NCBI GenBank assembly: GCA_002496565.1
Contig: DAKJ01000014.1
Location: 1 to 26,345, forward strand
DNA: 26,345 bases
Source of the DNA: Methanosarcina sp. UBA289
GTDB lineage: Archaea; Halobacteriota; Methanosarcinia; Methanosarcinales; Methanosarcinaceae
Direction of reading: 5' to 3'
Shown here piece by piece: positions 15,344 through 23,382 of this stretch (position 1 is the first letter of the stretch; every line of letters begins with the position of its first letter). Under the pieces are notes generated by a model, which was given only the letters and a program-made list of their open reading frames with translations, ran no database searches and was not told the DNA's origin. Made by a program: the position numbers and the translations under genes.

Positions 15344-15952
15344 TCAGTTGAATCCGCTGTCCGGAGAGTCCTCTAAAGTTCCTTTTTTATAAATAATTTC
15401 TAGAAGCCTTAATTTCTTTTCTCTAATAAGGACATCAGTAGGATCGATCTCAAGCGCTTTGTCGTAACACTGCATAGCTTCCCCATATCTGCCAAGGCTT
15501 TCTAGAGCTGAGCCTTTTTGATATAGTGAGAATACATCGTCAGGTTTTACTTTCAGGACTTCGTCGTAAGAATCTATCGACTTTTCAAACTCCTTTAAAT
15601 TATTGAAGGCAAAACCCTTGAGGCACCTTATACCCAGGTTTTCAGGATCAATTTCAAGAGCCTTGTCATAGCAGGCAAGAGCTTCTGTTGATTTTCCCAT
15701 TCTGTCCAGGGCGAAACCTTTCTGGATCCACGCATCGAGGTATAGAGGGTCCAGAACTAAGGCTTTATCATACAGTCTAAGTTTGTCTTCGTAATTATCA
15801 GTCTCGCCAGCCTTCATAAGGAGTTGCCTGAGATCTTCAGGCTCTCCGGTTCTTTCCACCGCTTCCGATTCCTTTTGCTTCGTCTTATCCATCTTCGCAC
15901 TCACATTTTCCTCTGTCATATCGGAATCCTCGCTTTTCCAGTGAAAGCTCAT
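15344..15952 (-). CDS. Small TPR-repeat protein
   Basis: 202 residues. An acidic, Lys/Glu-rich leader (1-45) is followed by about four tetratricopeptide repeats: NYEDKLRLYDKALVLDPLYL, KSTEALACYDKALEIDPENL, EFEKSIDSYDEVLKVKPDDV and RYGEAMQCYDKALEIDPTDV. TPRs form helical scaffolds for protein-protein contacts; the partner is unknown. No signal peptide, so probably cytoplasmic. It lies about 195 bases downstream of the larger TPR gene in the same direction and could share its transcript. ATG 15952 follows a purine-rich AGGG-TACGGA stretch. Confidence 0.85.
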   Translation of the reverse strand: MSFHWKSEDSDMTEENVSAKMDKTKQKESEAVERTGEPEDLRQLLMKAGETDNYEDKLRLYDKALVLDPLYLDAWIQKGFALDRMGKSTEALACYDKALEIDPENLGIRCLKGFAFNNLKEFEKSIDSYDEVLKVKPDDVFSLYQKGSALESLGRYGEAMQCYDKALEIDPTDVLIREKKLRLLEIIYKKGTLEDSPDSGFN

Positions 15953-16147
15953 TCCGTACCCTTCAGGGCTTTACCACACCTGGCCATTTTTACATTACAC
16001 GCATGGAACCAGAGCTAAAACTGGTATTCTGCATTTTTGTTTTCAATGAGATATACCTTTTCTGATTCGAATTTTACCGAATATAAAGCTGCCCTGTAAA
16101 AAGGGGAGTAAATTCGACTCTTAAACTCAAAAAGCGAAGAGAAGAAG

Positions 16148-17440
16148 TTACTTAGAGGATCTGGCGTTCCGTAGGTGGATTTTCGAAAGGATTTTTACCT
16201 TTGTTTCAAGCGCAGGAATAAAGCCAGGTTTCAATTCCAGAGCCCGATTACAATTATCCAGTGCTTCTTCCTGTTTATCCATTTTCGAGAGGACGAATCC
16301 CCTGGCTGCCAAGAGGCGAGGCTCTGTAGGGGCAAGCTGAAGCGCCTTATCGTAAATTTTCAGGGCTTCCTCATACCTGCTCAGGCTGGAAAGCAGGCTG
16401 CCGGTCGAGATCAGGGCTTCAAGGTAATCGGGCCTGATTCGAAGGGAGAAACTGTAAGCTTCAAAGGCTTCTTCTTCTCGGCCCAGGGCTGAAAGGATAG
16501 AGCCTTTTCCTGCCCAGGCTTCAGCATATTCAGGATATCTCCTAAGAATTTTATCGTAGGTCTCGAGGGCTTCTTCAAACCTGCCAAGCCTTGCAAGCAC
16601 AACTCCTTTGTTGTCCCAGGCAATTTCAAAAGCCGGTTCAAGCTCAATTGTCCTGTCATAAGCCGCAAGTGCTTCTTCAAGCAGGCCCAGCTCCACGAGA
16701 ATAACACCCCGGTTATACCAGACTCTGTGATCATCAGGAATGATTTTTAGAATCTTTCCAGTAAGCTGCAGGGCAGTTTCAAACCGCCTAGCCTTATACA
16801 TGAGTACGGCTTTCTGAAAGAGGGCTGTGGCGTCCTGAGGATCCTTTTCAAGCCGCTCGGCGCAGGCCTGAAGTTCTTCAAAAAAGGGCAGGGAGGCATA
16901 AAGGTCTCTTACAGCCAGAAAAAGAGGCAGGATTTTATAGTTTTTCCCGTGAAAGATAAGTTTTTTTGCGTTCGTATTATATAGAAAAGAGGCCGATTTT
17001 CCTTGATCGGCATCTTCTCCCATTGAACCTTGCTTCTTTTTGTTCCTCAAGGTTTTTTCTATTTCTCGAGCCTTTTCGTTTTCTCCAGCTTTTTTTATTC
17101 CCTCATTATTCTCTATTCCTTCAGTTTTTTTTACTTCTGCCACTTTATCTTTTTCTATTCCTTTAATCACGGCTTTCAGCTCGGAAAAAGCTGCTGGAGA
17201 AAGAGGAGAATTGTTCGAGACTGAGAATACGGATCTGAGATGTTTCTCAAGTTTTCTATCGTTATTGTGCCATAAGACCATTGAAACGCCCTGGCACTCG
17301 TTGAGGAATTTTTCCAGGCAGAGCCTCTGGGATGCCTGACTCTCGGAATGCTCAAGCGCGGAAAAGGCTGAAATTGCTGCCCTGCAGTGTTCCCTAAGTT
17401 CGTTCAGGGAAATGTTTGCTCTGGAAGAATAAGCTTCCGT
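16148..17440 (-). CDS. Large TPR-repeat protein, apparent ACG start
   Basis: 430 residues if begun at 17440. About eight TPRs in the C-terminal half (NRGVILVELGLLEEALAAYD, NKGVVLARLGRFEEALETYD, GKGSILSALGREEEAFEAYS and so on) follow a Lys/Glu-rich low-complexity linker. The frame upstream of the first ATG (17281) is open and clearly protein-like for 53 codons (ISLNELREHCRAAISAFSAL, SQRLCLEKFLNECQGVSM) but contains no ATG, GTG or TTG before a TGA. An ACG at 17440 lies six bases after GAGGAGGG (complement of 17447-17454), a perfect ribosome site, and 22 bases after the PASTA gene's stop, so translation very likely begins there. The start at 17281 has no such site. Role: scaffold, partner unknown. 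Confidence 0.75.
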   Translation of the reverse strand, partial: TEAYSSRANISLNELREHCRAAISAFSALEHSESQASQRLCLEKFLNECQGVSMVLWHNNDRKLEKHLRSVFSVSNNSPLSPAAFSELKAVIKGIEKDKVAEVKKTEGIENNEGIKKAGENEKAREIEKTLRNKKKQGSMGEDADQGKSASFLYNTNAKKLIFHGKNYKILPLFLAVRDLYASLPFFEELQACAERLEKDPQDATALFQKAVLMYKARRFETALQLTGKILKIIPDDHRVWYNRGVILVELGLLEEALAAYDRTIELEPAFEIAWDNKGVVLARLGRFEEALETYDKILRRYPEYAEAWAGKGSILSALGREEEAFEAYSFSLRIRPDYLEALISTGSLLSSLSRYEEALKIYDKALQLAPTEPRLLAARGFVLSKMDKQEEALDNCNRALELKPGFIPALETKVKILSKIHLRNARSSK

Positions 17441-17462
17441 TTTAAACCCTCCTCAGCTTTGT

Positions 17463-17963
17463 TCATGTGCGGTCGGAAAAAGAGTCGCACAGCGAGTATT
17501 TATTATGTGGCAAAAGCTTGCCTTTTATCGCAACTACGAGCTTTACGGCTGACCCGGCCGGGGATTTCGTGCCTGGCTTCGGTTCCTGCCTGAGGATTTC
17601 TCCTGCCATAACTCCTATTGGGAGAATTCCTTTTTGCTCGACGATCTCTCCTGCGGTAAGCCCGGCTTCTTCCAGAATTTTAATAGCTTTTTCAAGGGGC
17701 TGTCTTACAACATTCGGAACCTCTACGTTTCCTGTGATTGTTCTTGGCCCTGCCCTGGTTTCTGGCCCCTCAGTACCTGCTTTTCCTTCCAGCACTTCTT
17801 CGAGTAGGTCGATTGCCCCGCTAATGCGAAGGAGGGTCTCGTTTAGGCTCTTTTTCCGATCTTCAAGCTCTGCAAGCTTTAACTCAATGTCTTTGAGGAT
17901 TTTCTGCCCTGATTCATATTCTGCCCTGAGCTCAGTTAAACGCTGTTCAAGTTTTACTTCCAT
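17463..17963 (-). CDS. Coiled-coil protein with a PASTA domain
   Basis: 166 residues. Residues 1-60 are a long charged helix, probably a coiled coil (LEQRLTELRAEYESGQKILK, DIELKLAELEDRKKSLNETL). Residues about 85-150 form one PASTA domain: VEVPNVVRQPLEKAIKILEE, AGLTAGEIVEQKGILPIGVM and ILRQEPKPGTKSPAGSAVKL. In bacteria PASTA domains sit outside the cell on kinases and penicillin-binding proteins; here there is no signal peptide or membrane helix. It precedes the large TPR gene closely, so the two are probably co-translated and may interact. ATG 17963 follows GGGG; a TTG three codons earlier is possible. Confidence 0.8.
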   Translation of the reverse strand: MEVKLEQRLTELRAEYESGQKILKDIELKLAELEDRKKSLNETLLRISGAIDLLEEVLEGKAGTEGPETRAGPRTITGNVEVPNVVRQPLEKAIKILEEAGLTAGEIVEQKGILPIGVMAGEILRQEPKPGTKSPAGSAVKLVVAIKGKLLPHNKYSLCDSFSDRT

Positions 17964-18382
17964 ATCCTGCAACCCCGGTTGATAACTTTCATTTATTCGG
18001 ATTTTTCACTTTACTTGGGTCTATCTATTAATCCGGACTTGGTCTTCAATTTAGATTCAAACCAGTCATTATCTACTACTTCACATTATTTCTATCTTTA
18101 TTGCATTGGCTTTACTTTTTGATTTCGTGACCTGACATTACTTTTTGACTTTGACCTAGCTTAACTCTTTTCCTTTGTAACCTGATTTTATATTTTCGAC
18201 TTTATCTATCATTATCCAACTTTTTGTTTTCTTCTTATATCAGGTGCTTTTTTGCTTTCTGTACATTTCCAGCCCAATACATTTTAAGTTTTATATTTTT
18301 ACATGTCATCGTATTGAAAAAATAAAATTTTTGGAACACAAAAAAATTCTCTAAATACAAGCTAAATTTCAAAAAGTGTTTT
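17964..18382. other. AT-rich, pyrimidine-biased spacer
   Basis: No gene seen. The plus strand is T-rich with several CTTTTTGACTTT / TTCGACTTT near-repeats around 18110-18200. Promoter elements of the minus-strand PASTA-TPR pair should lie near 17990-18040. None was clear enough to mark. Confidence 0.45.
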
Positions 18383-19783
18383 TTACAAGAAATATAGAAT
18401 CACAGGCAGTAAAATGACTCCCATTGCATGAGATTTCCTGACATTCATAAAGGAGGCTAACATGCCTATAGGAGTCGAAATTACAAAAATGAAAAAACCG
18501 AAAAACCCTGTAAAGAGGTAAACCATTACTGCAAGCCCAATAAGGACACCTGCACAGAGCTTACTATAATCAACTTTCTTTAGAAAGAGATGGGCATTGT
18601 TTCCTATCCAGACCGTGGAAAAGTAGGAAAACAGGGCCGTTAATACGATAGAAGCAAAAAAGAGCAATAATACAGGTATATCAAGCTTATTTGTTCCTAG
18701 CATATCTTCTATGGCGACCATTGCCCCGCTTCGAGTCCTTCCAATCACCACAAAGGCGACCAGACCGAAAATTGCGTTCGAGGTGTTTACTCCGGAATTT
18801 GAAATTATGAATTCTTTTGAACTTTCAAGCGTTGCAGGATTACTGGCATAAGGGTCCGAATATAGAGAGGTTTTTAACCTTCCAAGCTCAGGTTCGGAGT
18901 TTTTTTTCTTAAGATGAATTCTGTCAAAATCGACTTTTGCAACAAGACCCGTAAGGAGTGCCGCAATTGCAGAAGAGAGACCTGGCAGCCATGCTACAAG
19001 CGAGCCTGCTGCGCTGCCTGTAAGGATCCCTCTTAGAATTCTTTTTCGAGAAAGCTTGAGTGCTGATACGGATTCTTCGGGAATTTTCGAGCTTGTGAGA
19101 AGGCTTATAATTAGCTGGGAAGCTCCGAAAAGCCCGCTCAGCAGGGGCAGGAGTATGGAAGGCTCTCCAAAATTAACAACCGGAACCATAAGCGATTCCC
19201 TGGCAAAAGCAAAAAGCCCGAGTACGCCTGTAATCAAAAACAAAATCAGGGCAAAAATTTTGTACTTATATTTTGCAAATGGTCTTTTCTCCTTTGAATC
19301 TTCAACATTTTCACCTTTTTCACTTGCAAGCATCAGAAAGACGATACAAATAAGAATCAATGCCATATGCGCTTCAATATAAGGATAAACAGCCTTAAAG
19401 AAAAGAGAAAATGGTAGCACGAATATCAGGGAAGCAACTACCGAGCCTGCGCTTCCTAGTGCTGAAAGCCGGACTGCCTCAGCTCCTGCTCCGTCAAGAA
19501 GAAGTCTGTGCCCTGGCAGGACCATTAGCGCTGTGTCTCCGTCTGGGGCCCCTAAAAATATAGAGGGGATTGTATCATGAAAAGTTTGAGAGACAGCATT
19601 GGAGAGAATAATCGCAGATATGTAAAAAGGTGAAAGCCCTTTCTCAGCAAGAAAAGGCGCAAGGGCTACAAGTGCAAGCGCAAAATTATTGTTGTGTATC
19701 CCAGGTAGGAGCCCGGAAATTATACCAAGCAGATAACCTCCTAGAACTGAAAAGAAAAGCAAGAGTAAAGAGATATCTTCCAC
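18383..19783 (-). CDS. TctA/DUF112-type membrane permease
   Basis: 466 residues, very hydrophobic, about ten or more membrane helices. GYLLGIISGLLPGIHNNNFA near the N-terminus, LSNAVSQTFHDTIPSIFLGA followed by PDGDTA, and later SGVNTSNAIFGLVAFVVIGR are the conserved stretches of the TctA / DUF112 family. In bacteria TctA is the large membrane subunit of tripartite tricarboxylate transporters with TctB and the binding protein TctC. Neither partner is nearby, as is usual for archaeal members, so the substrate and energetics are unknown. A hydrophilic loop with Lys/Glu repeats lies about residues 155-170. The start is GTG 19783 with GAGGGAT seven bases before it. Confidence 0.82.
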   Translation of the reverse strand: MEDISLLLLFFSVLGGYLLGIISGLLPGIHNNNFALALVALAPFLAEKGLSPFYISAIILSNAVSQTFHDTIPSIFLGAPDGDTALMVLPGHRLLLDGAGAEAVRLSALGSAGSVVASLIFVLPFSLFFKAVYPYIEAHMALILICIVFLMLASEKGENVEDSKEKRPFAKYKYKIFALILFLITGVLGLFAFARESLMVPVVNFGEPSILLPLLSGLFGASQLIISLLTSSKIPEESVSALKLSRKRILRGILTGSAAGSLVAWLPGLSSAIAALLTGLVAKVDFDRIHLKKKNSEPELGRLKTSLYSDPYASNPATLESSKEFIISNSGVNTSNAIFGLVAFVVIGRTRSGAMVAIEDMLGTNKLDIPVLLLFFASIVLTALFSYFSTVWIGNNAHLFLKKVDYSKLCAGVLIGLAVMVYLFTGFFGFFIFVISTPIGMLASFMNVRKSHAMGVILLPVILYFL

Positions 19784-20256
19784 TTGACCATCCCTCAGGA
19801 TCTTTTTCTTTAAAACTTATCTAAAGCCTAAGGATCTATACACAGTAGTTACAATTATCACTATTTATAGATATTTTAAATCTCATGTATAAGAGATTAA
19901 TTTTTATTCAAGATTGGCATTAGAAAAGATAGAGAGAAAACTACATATCAGAAAATAATAAATCTACTTGGAATCAGAAAATGTAACATGTTAATTCAAA
20001 AATTTATAATATATATATCTTGTGCTCAGAACCGGGTTATTTTTCATAGAGATTGGCGGAAGGAGATAATTTAAGTCTGTGTGTAATGATAAGCCGCTTA
20101 AAAATTTTGGGCATTCTTTATTACATCAAAGAAAATAAAAAATCATTTCCACTTATGTTTTATATGTGATTGATATTCTATTAAATGCAGTTCTAAATGC
20201 TAATATTGAATGGGGTTCATGAGTAGCATTTAGCGAAAACGTAGAGCAAGGGAAAT
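19784..20256. other. AT-rich spacer upstream of the permease gene
   Basis: No supported gene. The sequence holds many TATA-like stretches (AATTTATAATATATATAT near 20000) and runs into the repeat cluster that follows. Confidence 0.45.
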
Positions 20257-20398
20257 GAGGTTCGCCATTCCTCAACCCTGCCCTCCACAAATACGAAATC
20301 CCACTCGAACAGAATGTATTGAGGTTTTTGCCATTCCTCAATCTTCAGTTCGGAAGAGGTTTCAAGAAGGGAACGGAAATGAGGTTCGCCATTCCTCA
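20257..20398. repeat. Three spaced copies of an 18-20 bp hairpin repeat
   Basis: GAGGTTCGCCATTCCTCA occurs at 20257-20274 and 20381-20398, with a diverged copy (GAGGTTTTTGCCATTCCTCA) at 20321-20340. The start-to-start spacing is 64 and 60 bases and the spacers are unrelated. Each copy has GAGG...CCTC ends able to pair. Small frames over this region show the repeat as RNGEPHF-like segments and lack ribosome sites. Confidence 0.7.
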
Positions 20399-20430
20399 CT
20401 CCATGTTCCAGGAATATCAGAAGCAAAAAA

Positions 20431-20477
20431 GAAGTGAGAGGCAAATCCCTCTCTTAACTATTTTTACCTCTCACTTC
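20431..20477. terminator. Mutually exclusive hairpins
   Basis: GAAGTGAGAGG (20431-20441) pairs perfectly with CCTCTCACTTC (20467-20477). The same left arm can instead pair through GAGAGG with CCTCTC (20448-20453). Two alternative stems sharing one arm resemble a terminator/attenuator arrangement, but no reading frame or gene is attached, so a plain terminator is more likely. Confidence 0.4.
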
Positions 20478-20518
20478 AATTCTCTTCTTATTGCAATCCT
20501 TCATTTGATTTCTATCGA

Positions 20519-20582
20519 ATATTTTTGGGTCTGCCCTTAACTTCTATAGGATATTTTTGAATCTGCCTTTAACTTCTAGCCT
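20519..20582. repeat. Direct repeat of 32 bp
   Basis: Two adjoining copies, each beginning ATATTTTTG and continuing TCTGCC-TTAACTTCTA, start at 20519 and 20551 with a few substitutions. They lie just downstream of the RGSD-repeat gene. Confidence 0.7.
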
Positions 20583-20607
20583 ACCCCCTTTTCTGATCAT
20601 TTATTCC

Positions 20608-20919
20608 TCAGCCGCTCCCTCTTCTAGGCTGATCTTGTTTTTTGTCACTTCCTCTTCCCGGCAGTTCTTGTTTTTTGTCACTTCCTCTATCAGGTTTTTC
20701 TTCTTCAGCTTCTCTTGACTGGTCCGACCTTCCATCACTTCCTCTCTCTGGTTGTTCTTTCTCGCTTTCTTCTGATGTTTCCTGCCTTTCAGCACTTCCT
20801 CTTCGAGGCTGGTTCTGTTCAATTTCTACTGATTGCTCTCGTTTTCCATCACTCCCCCTTCGAGGTTGTTCTTCTCCTTCTTCTTTGTCACTCCCTCTTT
20901 CAGGAATATCCTGATTCAT
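20608..20919 (-). CDS. Small disordered RGSD-repeat protein
   Basis: 103 residues, no hydrophobic core, rich in Glu, Arg, Ser, Gln and Gly. A motif [PE]-x-RGSD-x-K recurs seven times at 14-19 residue intervals, closer together near the C-terminus (ERGSDKEE, RRGSDGKRE, DRGSDKKQE, GRGSDKKQD, RRGSG). No signal peptide or membrane segment. The ATG at 20919 is preceded by AAAGAGG at six bases, which supports translation. The repeat is visible in DNA (GAGGAAGTGACAAAAAACAA twice), so it has grown by duplication. It might be a flexible linker, a nucleic-acid- or ion-binding protein, or a recently born gene. The family was not recognised. Confidence 0.5.
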   Translation of the reverse strand: MNQDIPERGSDKEEGEEQPRRGSDGKREQSVEIEQNQPRRGSAERQETSEESEKEQPERGSDGRSDQSREAEEEKPDRGSDKKQELPGRGSDKKQDQPRRGSG

Positions 20920-21288
20920 TTAATGCCTCTTTTTCTTTGTTTTACTTTTCTCTATTTTTTCTCTGCTTCACTTTTATTTTTTTCAGTATAAGGGGGAAAT
21001 GAAAATCCCTTTATTGGTTCGAAAATTGATCAGTAAAAGCGTGTAGATCCTCTTACTGAAAATTTTCCCCGGATTACAATAATCCTGATAAGTGAAAAGA
21101 AAGAAACCTTTAACCTAGGCTTATCCGAATTGTGCCCTATTTTTATTGAATAATCTTATTATTAAATCTCCTTGCTGCCTAAATAATATGTAATTATTTA
21201 CATAATAATTAACTTTTATTTACTGACATGGATAATACATCCGGAAACAGAGATTCTAAACAATGCTCGTATCCTGAAAGGACAAACA
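20920..21288. other. Spacer upstream of the RGSD-repeat gene
   Basis: No gene seen. It is strongly AT-rich with T-runs on the plus strand (A-runs in the direction of the RGSD gene). A promoter of that gene probably lies near 20970-21000. Confidence 0.4.
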
Positions 21289-21350
21289 GAAAATAAAAAG
21301 AAAATAAAAAGAAAATAAAAAGAAAATAAAAAGAAAATAAAAAGAAAAAA
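21289..21350. repeat. 11-bp phased A-tract array
   Basis: Five exact copies of GAAAATAAAAA start at 21289, 21300, 21311, 21322 and 21333, plus a partial sixth at 21344. A-tracts repeated at about one helical turn bend DNA. The array lies about 200 bases upstream of ttuA. Phe-rich frames on the minus strand here are products of the repeat. Confidence 0.85.
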
Positions 21351-21538
21351 ATATATGGTAAATAAATAAAAAAGCTGTAAAAACTTTTTTCCGTAAAAAA
21401 CATAAAAAGCCATATATAAGAGCGATTCCTTTCCTAAAAGAATTCTAGCACAGCATAATTAAAAAAATTATTATCTGTGTTTGTTAGGTTTCAGCTTTTT
21501 AGATTATTTTCAGGCAATTGATAGAAAAAAGGATTCAA
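21351..21538 (+). promoter_or_regulatory. Leader region of ttuA
   Basis: It contains CATATATAAG at 21410-21419, a plausible TATA box, and AAAAAAGGAT at 21526-21534, a ribosome site five bases before the ATG at 21539. Confidence 0.45.
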
Positions 21539-22447
21539 ATGACAATCAGATGCAAAAAATGCAATCATGAAGCCATCATTTTTCAGAAATATTCCGGAAT
21601 GCACCTTTGCAAGAAGCATTTTGTAGAAGATGTCGAGAGGAAAATCAAACTGACAATCCGAAAAGAGTACAGCATCTGTAAAAATGATGTAGTAGCTGTT
21701 GCCCTGAGTGGGGGTAAGGACAGCTCGGTTGCCCTCTATGTAGTGCATAAAATTCTGGGGAACAGGCCGGACATTGAAATCGTTGCAATTTCAGTGGACG
21801 AAGGAATACAAGGATATCGTCCCCATTCTCTCGAAGTTGCAAAAAGTCTCACTAAGATGCTTGGAGTGCGGCATATAATAAAATCCTTCAAAGAGGTACA
21901 CGGAGTAACTATGGATGAGCTGGCTGCAATGGACCGGGAAAAAGGCGCATGCAGCTACTGCGGCGTCCTCAGGAAAAACGTCCTCAATAAGGCTGCGCTT
22001 GAAATCGGGGCAACAAAACTTGTCACAGGGCATAACCTAGATGATGAAGCCCAGACAATTCTTCTCAATCACTTCAGGGGAGATATGGAGCGCATGGTCA
22101 GGCTTGCTCCGCCTGCAGCTATTGAAGGTCTTGTCTTGCGGGCAAAACCTCTGAGGAAAATTCCTGAAAAAGAAGTGGCACTCTACGCCCTTGTAAATTC
22201 CCTTCCTGTGGACTTCAGTGAATGCCCGTATGCAGGAGAAGCCCTGCGGGGGGAGATAAGGGAGCTTCTGAATAATTTTGAGGCAAACCATCCGGGAACC
22301 AAATATTCCCTGCTCAGGGGCTTTGACAAGCTTGCAGGAGCGCTTGCAAAGGAGATGCCACCGGCAAAAATTGGAAAATGCAGGATTTGCGGGGAAACAT
22401 GCACCGAAGATGTGTGCCAGGCCTGCAAATTGCTCGGCCGGGCTTAA
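21539..22447 (+). CDS. tRNA-thiolation PP-loop ATPase (TtuA/Ncs6 family)
   Basis: 302 residues. It adenylates a tRNA uridine and exchanges oxygen for sulfur (2-thiouridine at position 34 or 54), with sulfur from a ubiquitin-like carrier. N-terminal zinc finger C5-x2-C8...C24-x2-H27; PP-loop LSGGKDSSV at 57-64; HNLDDEAQT; the three cysteines that hold the [4Fe-4S] cluster in TtuA, C138 and C141 (GACSYCGVLRK) and C229 (SECPYAG); C-terminal zinc finger at C281, C284, C293 and C296. All key residues are present. The ATG at 21539 has a proper ribosome site, unlike the TTG at 21518. The sulfur carrier is not in the window. Whether it modifies position 34 (Ncs6) or 54 (TtuA) cannot be told here. Confidence 0.92.
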   Translation: MTIRCKKCNHEAIIFQKYSGMHLCKKHFVEDVERKIKLTIRKEYSICKNDVVAVALSGGKDSSVALYVVHKILGNRPDIEIVAISVDEGIQGYRPHSLEVAKSLTKMLGVRHIIKSFKEVHGVTMDELAAMDREKGACSYCGVLRKNVLNKAALEIGATKLVTGHNLDDEAQTILLNHFRGDMERMVRLAPPAAIEGLVLRAKPLRKIPEKEVALYALVNSLPVDFSECPYAGEALRGEIRELLNNFEANHPGTKYSLLRGFDKLAGALAKEMPPAKIGKCRICGETCTEDVCQACKLLGRA

Positions 22448-22458
22448 AAATAAAATAG

Positions 22459-22486
22459 TAGCTTCTAAGAGCCCTTTTAGAAGCTA
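22459..22486. terminator. Two-way hairpin between ttuA and the DUF4013 gene
   Basis: A perfect 10-bp stem TAGCTTCTAA (22459-22468) / TTAGAAGCTA (22477-22486) with an 8-nt loop. The right arm includes the stop codon of the minus-strand DUF4013 gene, so one hairpin probably serves both converging genes. Confidence 0.65.
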
Positions 22487-23382
22487 TCAGGGTCAGAAAG
22501 CAAATATGAAGGATCATAGAGCTTTCCTCCTTTCCTGGTAAGGTAGAGGCGCGTCCACAGGACAGCGGTGAGAGGCTCCAGGATCACAATCGGAACTAGA
22601 GATGCAATTGCTGCGAACATGATGCTTCCCGAGCCTGCAAATTCGCTGACAAAACTGTTAATTAAAGCTAGTCCAATAGTGATTATCCAGATAAAGAATA
22701 CGTCAAGCTTATTATTAGTAAAGAAACGAAAGCCTTCACTCAAAGCCTCAAGGGGTCCAAGCTCGTCTATTACAAGGGCATATCTACAGAGGGAAAGTAC
22801 AAGATTGAGAATTATTATATAAGCCGTCCAGAGGATGACTCCTATGGCGAGCGCGGCCACGCCATTTACCGAAGCTTCTGGATTTTCTATAAGCGTACTC
22901 ATATCCCCTACTGCGAAGGCTCCGGGCACTATAAATATGATTCCTACAAGCAGGAGTAGGGTAATCAGCAGGAATGTCAGAAAAAGCCTGAATGTATTTT
23001 TTGAACCCGAAACCAGCATATCATAGAACCCGGCATCTCCGGTTTCGGAGGCCTTTTTTGCCATCCCTATCGCTCCTGCTGTGAAAAAGGACTGTACGAA
23101 CGTCGCAAATAGGTAAAATCCAAGAATCAAAACTAAGGACAGTCCGAGATTCTCAGAAAACCCTTTCCACACCATGGTAACAATTTCCTCTTCGGAAAGA
23201 GTAGCAGGATCTATTATACTTCCGGTGCTTGAAGTAAAGAGCAGAATGCCTATCAAGCCGAAGAAAAGGAAATAAAGAATCATATTGATAAGAAAATTAA
23301 GGATGAACGGAATACAGATATTTAAGTTTCTAATCCAGCTGTTGAATCCTTTGTTAAGTATTGTTCCAAAATCTTCATACAT
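22477..23382 (-). CDS. DUF4013 family membrane protein
   Basis: 301 residues, about six membrane helices. MYEDFGTILNKGFNSWIRNL then ICIPFILNFLINMILYFLFF are typical of DUF4013, a methanogen and bacterial integral membrane family of unknown function. Later segments include LFLTFLLITLLLLVGIIFIV and the closing RYALVIDELGPLEALSEGFR, the best-conserved stretch. ATG 23382 follows GGAAGGTC by eight bases. An upstream in-frame ATG at 23499 would add 39 poorly fitting residues and has no ribosome site. No operon partner in the same direction. Confidence 0.8.
   Translation of the reverse strand: MYEDFGTILNKGFNSWIRNLNICIPFILNFLINMILYFLFFGLIGILLFTSSTGSIIDPATLSEEEIVTMVWKGFSENLGLSLVLILGFYLFATFVQSFFTAGAIGMAKKASETGDAGFYDMLVSGSKNTFRLFLTFLLITLLLLVGIIFIVPGAFAVGDMSTLIENPEASVNGVAALAIGVILWTAYIIILNLVLSLCRYALVIDELGPLEALSEGFRFFTNNKLDVFFIWIITIGLALINSFVSEFAGSGSIMFAAIASLVPIVILEPLTAVLWTRLYLTRKGGKLYDPSYLLSDPDSF

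Noticed and set aside
20257..20398. CRISPR array
   Set aside because: Only three diverged copies of under 21 bases and no cas gene in the window.
20153..20444. Minus-strand frames with RNGEPHF repeats
   Set aside because: They reflect the three spaced DNA repeats; no ribosome site or other protein character.
20601..20822. Second minus-strand repeat frame (EEVTKNK repeats)
   Set aside because: It overlaps the RGSD frame in another phase; only the RGSD frame has a ribosome site.
21209..21413. Minus-strand Phe-rich frames resembling membrane proteins
   Set aside because: They are products of the 11-bp A-tract array read in two frames.
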